This document shows positions 15,026 to 23,013 of a stretch of 25,934 bases of DNA, piece by piece (the first letter of the stretch is position 1; every line of letters begins with the position of its first letter). This stretch comes from Chitinophaga pinensis. GTDB lineage: Bacteria; Planctomycetota; Phycisphaerae; Phycisphaerales; SM1A02. The stretch covers positions 1 to 25,934 of the forward strand of contig CALQCP020000010.1 of assembly GCA_943329105.2 (NCBI GenBank), read 5' to 3'. Both the position numbers and the translations under genes were made by a program. Below the pieces are notes generated by a model. It was not told the origin of the DNA. It searched no databases and saw only the letters and a program-made list of their open reading frames with translations.

Positions 15026-15092
15026 CATGACCGCGCGCTGCGCGCTCCATGACGTTATGTGCGCATGACCACGCGCTGCATGGCTTCATGAC
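15026..15092 (+). repeat. Short degenerate repeat with four CATGAC copies
   Basis: CATGAC occurs at 15026, 15048, 15064 and 15087, with a shared following CGCGCTGC in two of them, giving two degenerate units of about 38 bases. It fills most of the gap between convergent M42 peptidase and murG genes. Confidence 0.5.
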
Positions 15093-15102
15093 CGCCTGAC
15101 TC

Positions 15103-16233
15103 TCAGTGACTCATGCGCCCATGAACGCCAAGCACCGTGCGCGCGATCGCCTCGGCCGCATCCACTTGCGGTCGTGCCCGCAGCGCGGATTCCATTTCGT
15201 CGCGCAGGCGACCGTCCGCCATGAGCGTGGCGAGCGGTTCGCCAATCGACTGCATGTTGGCGGCCACATCCAGCCGGTCATAGGCCAGCACCGCCGCGCC
15301 CGCGCGCACCAATGGCTTCGCGTTCGCTTCCTGATGAAGGTCGCGGTGATACGGGTAAGGAACGAACACGGTGGGAACATGGTTCGCCTCCGCTTCTGCC
15401 ACGCTGTTTGCACCCGCGCGGCTCAATGCCAATTCTGCAGCGCCCCACGCCAGCCCCATGTCATTCAGAAACGGAAGCACCAACGCCTTCACGCCCGCGC
15501 GCGCATAGGCGGCATCCAGTTCCGCGGCCGAAGGCGATCCCTTGGAGCCCGCCAAGTGCAGCACCTGCCAGTGCGAAAGCAGATCCTTGTTTTTCAGGGC
15601 AAAGGCCACCATAAACGAGTTCAAACTCGAAGCCCCCTGCGAAGCGCCAGTCACAAAGAGGCACGGTCGCACCGGATCGAGCCCCAACTGCCCCCGGCAC
15701 TCCGCACGACCCGCCGGAGCGATCGCCGAACGCCGCAGCGGCATCCCCACGATGGCCTCGGCAAATTTCGGCATATCCGGAGTTTCGCACGCACTCACCA
15801 CTCGCTGTGCTCGCCGCGCTGCCACCCGGTTTGCCCGTCCCGGCGTTGCATCCAAGTTCACCAGCGTGATCGGAATCCGGAGCGAACGCGCCGCCGCCGT
15901 TACCGGCCCAGTCACGAACCCGCCAAGACTCACGACGTGTTCAACTCCCTCGTCACGCATCATGCGCTTCGCGGCGGCAAGCCCCTTGAAGTAGGCGTAC
16001 GCAAATCGCCACACTCCACGCGGATTCCATGCCAAACCCTCGGCCGGCACTGGGCGAAACTCCACTCCAGCGTCACCGAGCATTTGCGCATCGATGGCGC
16101 GGGTTGAGCAGAAGAACAGCGGGCGCACTCCGGGGGCCACATCACGCATGCGCTCGGCAATCGCCAAGCCAGGGCTGAGATGCCCGCCCGAACCACCGCC
16201 CGCAAAGACAACGGTCCGCCGCGCGGTGCTCAC
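15103..16233 (-). CDS. murG: UDP-GlcNAc:lipid I N-acetylglucosaminyltransferase MurG
   Basis: Peripheral inner-membrane GT-B glycosyltransferase that converts lipid I to lipid II. The N-terminal glycine-rich loop GGGSGGHLSP is at about 12-21. The acceptor-side SLGGFVTGPV follows near 103. The C-terminal domain carries VTGASQGASSLN and the donor-binding stretch SRAGANSVAEAEANHVPTVFVPYPYHRDLHQEANA, with the conserved glutamate. The canonical GGTGGH reads GGGSGGH, a tolerated variant. The 376 residues are slightly more than E. coli MurG (355). The start is GTG 16233, whose first bases overlap the ftsW stop (GTGA), so translation is coupled to ftsW, the order found in many dcw clusters. The rest of the dcw cluster is not here. 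Confidence 0.95.
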   Translation of the reverse strand: MSTARRTVVFAGGGSGGHLSPGLAIAERMRDVAPGVRPLFFCSTRAIDAQMLGDAGVEFRPVPAEGLAWNPRGVWRFAYAYFKGLAAAKRMMRDEGVEHVVSLGGFVTGPVTAAARSLRIPITLVNLDATPGRANRVAARRAQRVVSACETPDMPKFAEAIVGMPLRRSAIAPAGRAECRGQLGLDPVRPCLFVTGASQGASSLNSFMVAFALKNKDLLSHWQVLHLAGSKGSPSAAELDAAYARAGVKALVLPFLNDMGLAWGAAELALSRAGANSVAEAEANHVPTVFVPYPYHRDLHQEANAKPLVRAGAAVLAYDRLDVAANMQSIGEPLATLMADGRLRDEMESALRARPQVDAAEAIARTVLGVHGRMSH

Positions 16234-17630
16234 GCCATCCTCGCGGCATCACTACCCGCAGCAACGATTCCGGATGTGCTTCCCTCAGCGTATGCAACAC
16301 CGCGCGTAGCCATGTACCCCGTCGAATGGCCGGCGGTATTCACCGTTGCGCGCTCGTCAAAGGGTGCACCTTCGCCTTCTCCAGGCACCGGTACCCCCAA
16401 CGCACGGCGGCGCTGATCAGCGGCTCGCTCCATGGCAATCAGGAACCCCAAGGAAAGGCAAGTCAGGATCCAGCCAGTACCGCCACGGGACATGAGTGGC
16501 AGCGCAATGCCCTTCGTCGGTGCCAAACCGGTGACCACGCACACATTGATCAGCGCCTGCAGTCCAACGGTGAGAACAATTCCAAACCCCAAGAGCTGGG
16601 AGAAATTTGACAAGAGTGGAGTCTCAGTGAAACCCCCGGTAGCCACGTTGGCGGGATCGGTCGTCCCGGCGTGGGCGGGTGTTCCTGTGCTTGTGCCCGA
16701 CCGGTTGGTGGCGATTCGCGCCGTGGCGGTCACAATCGCCACGCCGCAGCCAATCAGCAGGATGTAAAGCGCAATCACCACCACGGAGCCAGTCAGACCC
16801 AATTCCTCCGCAACAATGGAGTAGATGAAGTCGGTGGTGGCCTCCGGCAAGTAACCGAACTTGAGTTCGCTGTTACCGAGTCCGCGGCCGGCCAACCCGC
16901 CGCCAGAAATGGCTTCCATGGACTGAATGATGTGATAGCCGATGCCCTGCGGATCCTTGTAGGGATCCAAGAACGCCGCAATGCGATTGATTCGGTAGGG
17001 ACTGGTCACGATTAACGCAACAAATGCCATCAATCCGACCGGGGCCAGCGCCGCCACATAGGTCCACCGAGCCCCCGCCGCCAGGAGGAGGGCAACCGAA
17101 ACCACCTCAATGAGGACCGCGGTGCCAAGATCTTCCATGGCGATCAAGCCGCACAGCACGCTCACGGCCCCCAGTGGAACAGCGAATCCCCACTTGAATG
17201 AGCCCATTCGCGCCCGTTGCCGGACTGCGTACCAAGCAACAATGATCGGCACACCCCACTTAGCAATCTCGCTCGGCTGCAAACCCACCGGACCAAGGCT
17301 GATCCAACGCCGAGCACCATTGACCTCGCGACCGATGCCCGGAACATGCACCAGGGCCAAACTCACAAAGATGGCTGCTGCGACCCAGGTCACCGGTGTT
17401 GACCACCACTTGGAGCCCGTTCCACCCAGGCGATCAACTGGCACCAGGGCGCCAAGGACTAGGGCGATGAATGCACCCACAGCGAACCAGGTGTGCTTAC
17501 CGAGAAAGATCCCGCCCGTGGTGGTGGGCTGTCCACCGGACAGGCTCAAACTAGCGGAATTGACCATGATTGTTGCCACAATCAGAAGTCCAAGGACGGC
17601 CAGGATGAGTCCGTGTCGAGAGCGCAACAT
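16230..17630 (-). CDS. ftsW: SEDS-family peptidoglycan polymerase FtsW
   Basis: Integral membrane glycan polymerase of the divisome, polymerising lipid II. About ten hydrophobic helices are visible in 466 residues, with the SEDS marks QPSEIAKWGVP, PYRINRIAAFLDPYKDPQGIGYH, LGNSELKFGYLPEATTDFIYSIVAEELG and a late APTKGIALPLMSRGGTGWI. Two departures from the norm are a polar Gly/Thr-rich insertion of about 30 residues between two late helices and a cytoplasmic tail of about 60 residues. RodA is the alternative, but the overlap with murG favours FtsW. ATG 17630 is chosen with the upstream GGGTGAG. An in-frame ATG at 17693 would put 21 extra residues inside the terminator of the gene before it, so it is unlikely. 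This terminator also means ftsW needs its own promoter or read-through. Confidence 0.92.
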   Translation of the reverse strand: MLRSRHGLILAVLGLLIVATIMVNSASLSLSGGQPTTTGGIFLGKHTWFAVGAFIALVLGALVPVDRLGGTGSKWWSTPVTWVAAAIFVSLALVHVPGIGREVNGARRWISLGPVGLQPSEIAKWGVPIIVAWYAVRQRARMGSFKWGFAVPLGAVSVLCGLIAMEDLGTAVLIEVVSVALLLAAGARWTYVAALAPVGLMAFVALIVTSPYRINRIAAFLDPYKDPQGIGYHIIQSMEAISGGGLAGRGLGNSELKFGYLPEATTDFIYSIVAEELGLTGSVVVIALYILLIGCGVAIVTATARIATNRSGTSTGTPAHAGTTDPANVATGGFTETPLLSNFSQLLGFGIVLTVGLQALINVCVVTGLAPTKGIALPLMSRGGTGWILTCLSLGFLIAMERAADQRRRALGVPVPGEGEGAPFDERATVNTAGHSTGYMATRGVAYAEGSTSGIVAAGSDAARMA

Positions 17631-17682
17631 GCTCACCCTATCGGCATCAGCGGCAGTCGAACAAAAGAAGAACAGGCGCACC

Positions 17683-17717
17683 AAAAAAGACACTGCCGCC
17701 CTTTCGGGCGGCAGTGT
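17683..17717 (-). terminator. Intrinsic terminator of the minus-strand PEP-CTERM-like gene
   Basis: A perfect 12-base stem (17690-17701 with 17706-17717) has a GAAA tetraloop on the minus strand and is followed by TCTTTTTT (six T at 17688-17683). It ends the gene at 17748-18467 and insulates it from ftsW. Confidence 0.93.
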
Positions 17718-17747
17718 TAAGTATCAAATCAATCAGTCAAGACTGGT

Positions 17748-18467
17748 TCAGGCGCGACGACGGCGCGAGGAGAAGCCAGCCAAGCCGATCAGTGCAAGCG
17801 CACCAGGGGCAGGGATGAGGTTCGTCGACGGAGCGGTGGTCGTGACGGTTGCGGCAGTGACGCCGTCCTTGACTGCGCTGGTTGCAGCCCAGAAGACCGA
17901 AGCTGTGCCAGGAGCCATCACCAAGTGTGCGCACCAGATGCCAAGGTTGGATGAGCCAGCCGTACCAGTGTTCGTGCGGGTTCCAGTCATACCGCTCATC
18001 GACGCAGCCAAATTGTCTGGGAGTGTCGGTGGGCTCAGGAACCAACCAGCGTTCGCTGGCACGGTCGGAGCAAGCGATGACCAGTTGGTGAAACTGCCGT
18101 CGGCGCCGGTGCCGGCCGAAGCGTAGTACTCACCCATGTATGGGGCGCCACCGTCGACACCGATCGTCATGAAACTGTCGACGATATTGCTGCGGGTGGA
18201 AGTATTGGCGTCCGGCTTCCAACCACGGGTGGCCGTGCCAGCTTGCTGCACGAACGTCGCGAGCGTTGCGCCGCCCTGAGTGGTGGTGAGGTTGACGTTG
18301 TAGACGTTGAGGAGACGGTCAGAGGCGTTCGACACAACGGTGAACACGTCAATGACGACGTTACCGTTGGAGGCGGTGTACGTGAAGGCCGAGTAGCCAA
18401 GAACACCAGCATCAGCCGAGGCGATGAACGACGCAGTTCCAACAGCAGCAATGATAAAATTCTTCAT
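17748..18467 (-). CDS. Secreted protein with PEP-CTERM-like sorting tail, paralogue A
   Basis: A 239-residue exported protein of unknown function. A signal peptide (about 1-20, ending SADA before GVLGY) is followed by a beta-rich domain of about 190 residues (NVVIDVFTVVSNASDRLLNVYN, GWKPD, VDSFMTIGVDGGAPY, NAGWFLSPPTLPD). It ends in IPAPGALALIGLAGF then SSRRRRA: the Pro-x-Pro, hydrophobic helix and arginine cluster of PEP-CTERM-like sorting signals, which an exosortase would process. One cysteine lies in the GIWCAHLV strand. ATG 18467 fits because AAGGGAAAAG precedes it and a normal signal peptide follows; upstream in-frame codons give no leader. Paralogues B (19366) and C (20414) lie on the other strand. 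It has its own strong terminator. A surface or matrix role is inference. Confidence 0.88.
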   Translation of the reverse strand: MKNFIIAAVGTASFIASADAGVLGYSAFTYTASNGNVVIDVFTVVSNASDRLLNVYNVNLTTTQGGATLATFVQQAGTATRGWKPDANTSTRSNIVDSFMTIGVDGGAPYMGEYYASAGTGADGSFTNWSSLAPTVPANAGWFLSPPTLPDNLAASMSGMTGTRTNTGTAGSSNLGIWCAHLVMAPGTASVFWAATSAVKDGVTAATVTTTAPSTNLIPAPGALALIGLAGFSSRRRRA

Positions 18468-19365
18468 GACTTTTCCCTTTTTAAATTTCCCGAACAAGCG
18501 GGGTAACCCTCCGGCGACAAGTCCCTTCTCATTGGCCCCAGCCCTTTGCTGTTGCCTAGACACTCGTCACCGACATCAACACCATGCCTCGGATCCGTGG
18601 CGAGTCAAGGCACGGCAACCGTCGCAATGATGATTTCTAGTCAAATTGTTAGTTATGAGTGCGTGCGCCACACGGAAATCGATTCAAAAACCGCGATTGA
18701 ATGCCTAGAACATATTTATTATTGACTTTCTGAACTCCCCTCAACAACAGAGATGTTTATGCCGAAGCACGCTATTTGTAAGTGCGCGTCCCAGTCCGCA
18801 CACTGAATTGCGACTTTGGTGACATCACGCGCGTAGGAACATTCACCGCATCCCATGCATGTGACTTCGTTGCATACATCTAGATAGACCAATCGATGCC
18901 ACGTTTCGATGGTGCGGCTCGCGGCACCTGCGTCGCCAGGCAGCGCGCACTGAAATTCGCAGGCCACCAAGTGGGGCCAAAGCTGCCTGGGGCATCGAGC
19001 TGCGCAAACAAGGAACCGAAACCCTTGAAAGTCATGGTTATACGCACACATTTCGAGCGCCGCACGGTGCTCTGCGACTGCTCAAACAGGATTCGGGAGC
19101 GAGATGAGGCCAATTCTTGGAAAGTTAATGATGGAAAAACCCTATGAAATCAGGCGTAAAAGTTGATTATGCAATTGAACTGATGATTTCGCCATATTTC
19201 AACTTGCACTCAAGAACATCCGTGACACCTTGATTGATGAGTAGTGCGCTGCCAAGGCTGACAGCGAGTGCTACTCAAACTTCCCTTCCTCTCACTTGGG
19301 TTGGTTTCCCACCTCCCCCCAATTGAGTTTCCCTTACCTATCAGCCTTACCTAGAAAGGTTCCCC
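18468..19365. other. 898-base intergenic region between divergent paralogues A and B
   Basis: No convincing gene. Two opposite overlapping frames (18719-19051 minus, 110 residues with many Cys; 18896-19147 plus, 83 residues) lack ribosome sites and recognisable sequence. The stretches around 18640-18730 and 19120-19260 are clearly AT-richer than the coding DNA. The last 95 bases form a pyrimidine-rich leader before paralogue B that shares ordered boxes with the leader of paralogue C. Promoters for both divergent genes must lie here, but I could not fix them. Confidence 0.5.
19273..19365 (+). promoter_or_regulatory. Conserved pyrimidine-rich leader of paralogue B
   Basis: ACTCAA (19273), GGTTGG (19299), GTTTCCCT (19327) and ATCAGC (19340) occur in the same order and near-equal spacing in the leader of paralogue C (20323, 20350, 20372, 20387). 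They end 93 and 91 bases from the respective ATG when measured from ACTCAA. AGAAAGG just upstream is the ribosome site. The two leaders are probably homologous and may carry shared control. Confidence 0.5.
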
Positions 19366-20091
19366 ATGAAGACTGTTCTTTTGGTCGCATCAGCAGCCTC
19401 CGCCATCGCTGCATCAGCGAATGCCGGATTCCTCGGCTTCACTGGCTTCTCATACATCGCTAGCAACGGCAACCGCGTCATCGACGTCTTCGCCGTGGTT
19501 TCAAACTCCAGCGATAAGCTCCTGAATGTCTACAACGCAAACATCACCAACAACGCCGGCGTTGGTGGAGCAACGTTCTTCACCCAGCAAGCTGGCACAG
19601 CCACTCGTGGTTGGAAGCCAGACGCAGGCTCGTCCACCCGCAGCAACATCGTCGACAGTTTCATGACGATCGGTGTTGACGGTGGCGCTCCATACGATGG
19701 CCAGTACTACGCTTCGGCAGGTACCGGCGCCGACGGCGGATTCACCTCTGGTTGGTCGACCTTGGGCAACACCATCCCAGCAAACGCCGGATGGTTCCTG
19801 AGCCCACCAACCCTTCCGGATGGCGGCGCTGCAAGCCTCTCTGGAATGACCGGTACCCGAATCGACCTCGGACCAGCAGGTGCAGATAGCAATCTGGGCG
19901 TTTGGTGCGCGCACTTGGTCATGTCTGGCAGCACCACGAGCTCCTTGTGGGGCGCAACCGCCGCTGTCAAGGACGGCGTCACTGGTCTCGTCAGCACTGG
20001 CTCCGTGGTCGCTGGTCAGTTGATCCCGGCTCCAGGCGCCATCGCGCTCATGGGTCTCGCCGGCTTCGCAGCTCGTCGTCGTCGCGCCTAA
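19366..20091 (+). CDS. Secreted protein with PEP-CTERM-like sorting tail, paralogue B
   Basis: A 241-residue paralogue of the minus-strand gene at 17748-18467. It has a signal peptide (about 1-20, ending SANA before GFLGF), the same core blocks (VIDVFAVVSNSSDKLLNVYN, GTATRGWKPD, VDSFMTIGVDGGAPYDGQYY, NAGWFLSPPTLPD, NLGVWCAHLVM) and a tail LIPAPGAIALMGLAGF then AARRRRA. It is the most divergent of the three in the region around residues 55-65 (ITNNAGVGGATFF in place of LTTTQGGATLATF) and just before the tail. ATG 19366 has AGAAAGG six bases upstream. It ends with a strong intrinsic terminator at 20147-20181, so it is a single-gene unit. The family function is unknown; export and exosortase-type sorting follow from the two ends of the protein. 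Confidence 0.88.
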   Translation: MKTVLLVASAASAIAASANAGFLGFTGFSYIASNGNRVIDVFAVVSNSSDKLLNVYNANITNNAGVGGATFFTQQAGTATRGWKPDAGSSTRSNIVDSFMTIGVDGGAPYDGQYYASAGTGADGGFTSGWSTLGNTIPANAGWFLSPPTLPDGGAASLSGMTGTRIDLGPAGADSNLGVWCAHLVMSGSTTSSLWGATAAVKDGVTGLVSTGSVVAGQLIPAPGAIALMGLAGFAARRRRA

Positions 20092-20146
20092 GCGTGCCGA
20101 TCGACTGAGTCACGACCCGAAATGGGTCTAACATCTAGGTAAGAAG

Positions 20147-20181
20147 CACCGCCGTTCGAAAGAACGGCGGTGTTCTTTTTT
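20147..20181 (+). terminator. Intrinsic terminator of paralogue B
   Basis: A perfect 11-base stem (20147-20157 with 20162-20172) with a GAAA tetraloop is followed by TTCTTTTTT (20173-20181). It has the same design as the terminator of paralogue A. Confidence 0.95.
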
Positions 20182-20413
20182 ATCTATAACACCAGTGTGC
20201 ATGACACCGCGCCATGCATCCCCAGGGCACGCCGGCAAGTACGTAAAAAAAATGAATTGAAACTTGCATTGCTCGATTGCGGTGGCAATATCCGATTGAG
20301 TTTGGTGATCGCCGCTGACGACACTCAACCTCACTTTCCCATCGCGTTCGGTTGGATCAGTTTCCTCCGACGTTTCCCTCACTTAAATCAGCATTGCTTG
20401 GAGGCAATTAGAG

Positions 20414-21136
20414 ATGAAAAGGGCCTTTGTATTTATCGCTTCGGCTGTAGCTATCGCAACGACGTCTGCGGACGCTGGTGTGATTGGGTACTCAAGTTTC
20501 GCACGCACCGCTAGCAACGGAAACACCGTCATTGATGTTTTCGCTGTGATGTCGAACGCGAGTGATCGACTCCTCAACGTTTACAACGCAAACCTCACCA
20601 CCACTCAGGGCGGCTCAACGCTTGCGACGTTCGTTCAGCAAGCTGGCACAGCCACCCGTGGTTGGAAGCCGGATGCCACCACCTCCACCCGCAGCAACAT
20701 CGTCGACAGTTTCATGACGATCGGTGTTGACGGTGGCGCTCCATACGACGGTCAGTACTACGCTTCGGCAGGTACCGGCGCGGATGGCAACTTCACCAAC
20801 TGGTCATCGCTTGCTCCGACCGTCCCAGTGAACGCTGGTTGGTTCCTGAGCCCACCGACACTGCCAGACAACGTGGCTGAGTCGATGGCCGGCATGACTG
20901 GCACCCGCACCAACAGCAACGCTGCTGCTGGTAATAGCAACCTCGGAGTGTGGTGCTCGCACTTTGTCATTGCTGCCGGAGACGTTGGTGCACGTTGGTG
21001 GAACGCCACCGCAGCCAGCAAGGACGGTCTCACTGGTGCGACCATTACCAACACGGGAACGATGTTGATCCCTGCCCCTGGTGCGCTTGCACTGCTCGGC
21101 TTGGCTGGCTTCTCTTCGCGTCGTCGTCGCGCCTAA
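20414..21136 (+). CDS. Secreted protein with PEP-CTERM-like sorting tail, paralogue C
   Basis: A 240-residue third paralogue. The signal peptide (about 1-21, ending SADA before GVIGY) leads into the shared core, and the chain ends LIPAPGALALLGLAGF then SSRRRRA. Its DNA is nearly identical to paralogue B over 20684-20782 but to paralogue A over about 20788-20866, so it looks mosaic. GGAGG at 20400-20404 sits nine bases before ATG 20414, the best ribosome site in the cluster. The core keeps the single CSHF/CAHL cysteine. A GC-rich hairpin follows at 21182-21215. As with A and B, a cell-surface or matrix role is inferred from sorting signals alone. Confidence 0.88.
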   Translation: MKRAFVFIASAVAIATTSADAGVIGYSSFARTASNGNTVIDVFAVMSNASDRLLNVYNANLTTTQGGSTLATFVQQAGTATRGWKPDATTSTRSNIVDSFMTIGVDGGAPYDGQYYASAGTGADGNFTNWSSLAPTVPVNAGWFLSPPTLPDNVAESMAGMTGTRTNSNAAAGNSNLGVWCSHFVIAAGDVGARWWNATAASKDGLTGATITNTGTMLIPAPGALALLGLAGFSSRRRRA

Positions 21137-21181
21137 AGCAGTCACCTGCCGGAGCTCATGTGCTCCGTGGATATGCAACCA

Positions 21182-21221
21182 AGTCCCCGACCCCGCACCC
21201 GCGGGGTCGGGGACTGTCTTT
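21182..21221 (+). terminator. Terminator hairpin of paralogue C
   Basis: A perfect 15-base GC-rich stem (21182-21196 with 21201-21215) has an ACCC loop and is followed by only a short GTCTTT. It is a very stable stem with a weak T-run. Confidence 0.82.
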
Positions 21222-21511
21222 GCTGGGTGCTCTCAGGCAGAGACGCCACGAATAACCGTCGAGAGCGGGCCAAAGACAATTTGTTATAGGACTCATTGTA
21301 CTGAGCAAAAAACTTGCCTCATGACCCACAACCTTTCCAAACCTTGAGACCTCGCACTTTCCCGTGCAGTATTCCGGGCTACTCTTGAACCGGACCAACG
21401 TGCTGAGCGTTGTATGTCCAACGGATCCCATGCACACGCGGGCACTCGCCCCACCGTTTCTGTTGCCGAAACCCACACTTCACGAACACAAAGATCAAGG
21501 AAATTTCACAG
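21222..21511 (+). promoter_or_regulatory. Leader region of the first dockerin-type gene
   Basis: A 290-base stretch without a gene. TTGAGA (21344-21349) and CAGTAT preceded by TG (21367-21372) are 17 bases apart and are a possible promoter about 140 bases before the start. AAGGA at 21497-21501 is a slightly distant ribosome site. Confidence 0.35.
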
Positions 21512-22933
21512 ATGAAGCCACGCATACTCATCGGAACATTGGCAGCCGCAGGCCTCGCACTTGGCGTTGGACAGATGACGGCCACTGCAGTGCCGGGCGA
21601 TGGTGGCACCAGTGAAACACAGGCGGGAACCGACGTCATCGTCGGCGCAATCAACGGCGTGAGTAACTACGGAACCAACACCGTGAATGGCGTCGCCATG
21701 TACGGATACGCGTTCGGCACCACCAGTTGCAACATCGGCACCGCCGTACTGCGTTGGTCGCAGGCTTCATCGTTCCATCCGGTCATTCCTCAGAATGCAT
21801 ATCGAATCAAGGACGGTCGCATTGAGCAAATCGGCATCAGCTGGATGAAGTACGGCTTCTGCGCGCTGCAAGAGAACTTGTGCGCCACGTGCCAGGCGGG
21901 CGGCGTTGGTTGCGGCTCAAGCCAATCGACTTTGGGTATTGGTTGCAGCGATCCGTACAGCTCAAGCCTGAACGGCTCACAGAGTGGCCTTGGGCCACGC
22001 TCACGCGTCAATGCATCCACCGGCGTCTTTCCAGGGGACACCTCGGCAGAAATCGGCAGCTGGCCGGCGATGCCAGGCGGGCAAGGCAACATCGCCCGTC
22101 GCATTCAGATCAAGGCAAATGACCTGAATCCCACCCTCAACGTTGGCGCCGTGTACTTGGCCGAAGGCCTCTACGTGCACCCCGACGACGCTGCCGCTGG
22201 CAATGACAACAACAACGTCAGTTACATCAAAGTGAATGTGGCTGCTACCACTTTCAACATGTCCCTGTCGGGCGCCACGTTCCAGCAGAAGCCCGCCATC
22301 TATCACTGGGCGACCGTGGTTCCGACCGTGGCTTACTCAGTGGCTGACATGGCCGACGGCCGATTCATTGTGGCGAACAACGTCAGCCTCAATGCGAACG
22401 GCACGTACCACTACGAGTACGCGATCTACAACCAGAACTCCGATTCTTCCGGAGGCAGTTTCACCATTCCGATTGCAGCCGGCGTGACGGTGACCAATGC
22501 AACATTCAAGGACATTCCGTATCACTCGAATGAGATTTACGACGGAACGGATTGGACCGTCACCAATACCGGCACCCAATTGACGTGGCAGTGCACGCAG
22601 ACCTTTGCGCAGAATGCCAACGCCAACGCATTGCGATTCGGCACCCTCTACAACTTTGCGTTTGACGCAAACAGCCCCGGAGTCACTGGGGACACCGTAC
22701 TGGGAGTGTTTAAGACCGGTGCCAGTGTGACTGTTCGCGGAAAGGTGCCTGCCGCTGTGTGCCGCTCGGGTGACTTGAACTGCGACGGATTCATCGACGG
22801 ATCTGATCTGGGAGGGCTGCTTTCAAACTGGGGTCCATGCCCTGGCGGTATCCCCGGATGCCCTGGTGACCTGGACAACGACAGCAACGTGGGCGGCTCT
22901 GATCTTGGAGCACAGCTTGCCAACTGGGGTTAA
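21512..22933 (+). CDS. Secreted protein with dockerin-like C-terminal repeats, tandem copy 1
   Basis: A 473-residue exported protein of unknown function. The signal peptide (about 1-26, MKPRILIGTLAAAGLALGVG, cleavage probably near TATA-VPG) precedes a large domain with a cysteine-rich part (CNIGTAV; CALQENLCATCQAG; LGIGCSDPYSSSLNGSQ). After it come beta-rich blocks (YHYEYAIYNQNSDSSGGSF, DIPYHSNEIYDGTDWT, FAQNANANALRFGTLYNF) that I recall from uncharacterised planctomycete proteins. The end has two dockerin/EF-hand-like units, GDLNCDGFIDGSDLGGLLSNWG-type and a second ending LANWG, with Asp/Asn at the calcium-loop positions. ATG 21512 gives the signal peptide directly; the longer in-frame reading from 21410 adds 34 residues before it and is rejected. 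A tandem homologue follows. Attachment to a partner or the cell surface through the repeats is inference. Confidence 0.87.
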   Translation: MKPRILIGTLAAAGLALGVGQMTATAVPGDGGTSETQAGTDVIVGAINGVSNYGTNTVNGVAMYGYAFGTTSCNIGTAVLRWSQASSFHPVIPQNAYRIKDGRIEQIGISWMKYGFCALQENLCATCQAGGVGCGSSQSTLGIGCSDPYSSSLNGSQSGLGPRSRVNASTGVFPGDTSAEIGSWPAMPGGQGNIARRIQIKANDLNPTLNVGAVYLAEGLYVHPDDAAAGNDNNNVSYIKVNVAATTFNMSLSGATFQQKPAIYHWATVVPTVAYSVADMADGRFIVANNVSLNANGTYHYEYAIYNQNSDSSGGSFTIPIAAGVTVTNATFKDIPYHSNEIYDGTDWTVTNTGTQLTWQCTQTFAQNANANALRFGTLYNFAFDANSPGVTGDTVLGVFKTGASVTVRGKVPAAVCRSGDLNCDGFIDGSDLGGLLSNWGPCPGGIPGCPGDLDNDSNVGGSDLGAQLANWG

Positions 22934-22956
22934 TGCCAGATAATGATTGAGACCAT

Positions 22957-22989
22957 CCGCCGCCCGGCACTTTGCCGGGCGGCGGCTTT
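22957..22989 (+). terminator. Hairpin after dockerin-type copy 1
   Basis: A perfect 12-base stem CCGCCGCCCGGC / GCCGGGCGGCGG (22957-22968, 22974-22985) is followed by CTTT. A near-copy follows the second gene (24477-24503). Confidence 0.78.
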
Positions 22990-23013
22990 CAAAGACTTGG
23001 ACAAGGAACTGTC

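Noticed and set aside
17631..17693. Upstream ATG that would add 21 residues to FtsW
   Set aside because: It lies within the T-run/stem of the preceding gene's intrinsic terminator, and the extra residues do not look like a conserved FtsW start.
18719..19051. Minus-strand 110-codon frame rich in cysteine in the gap between paralogues A and B
   Set aside because: No ribosome site, no recognisable family, overlaps an equally weak plus-strand frame; the Cys richness may be chance. Mentioned under the intergenic region only.
18896..19147. Plus-strand 83-codon frame in the same gap
   Set aside because: No ribosome site, composition unlike a folded protein, overlaps the opposite frame.
20147..20172. 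GTTCGAAA-like sequence that could be a tRNA T-loop
   Set aside because: It is the stem-loop of the intrinsic terminator of paralogue B; no cloverleaf can be built around it.
21410..21511. N-terminal extension of the first dockerin-type protein
   Set aside because: It would bury the signal peptide 34 residues in; the tandem homologue begins exactly at the corresponding Met.
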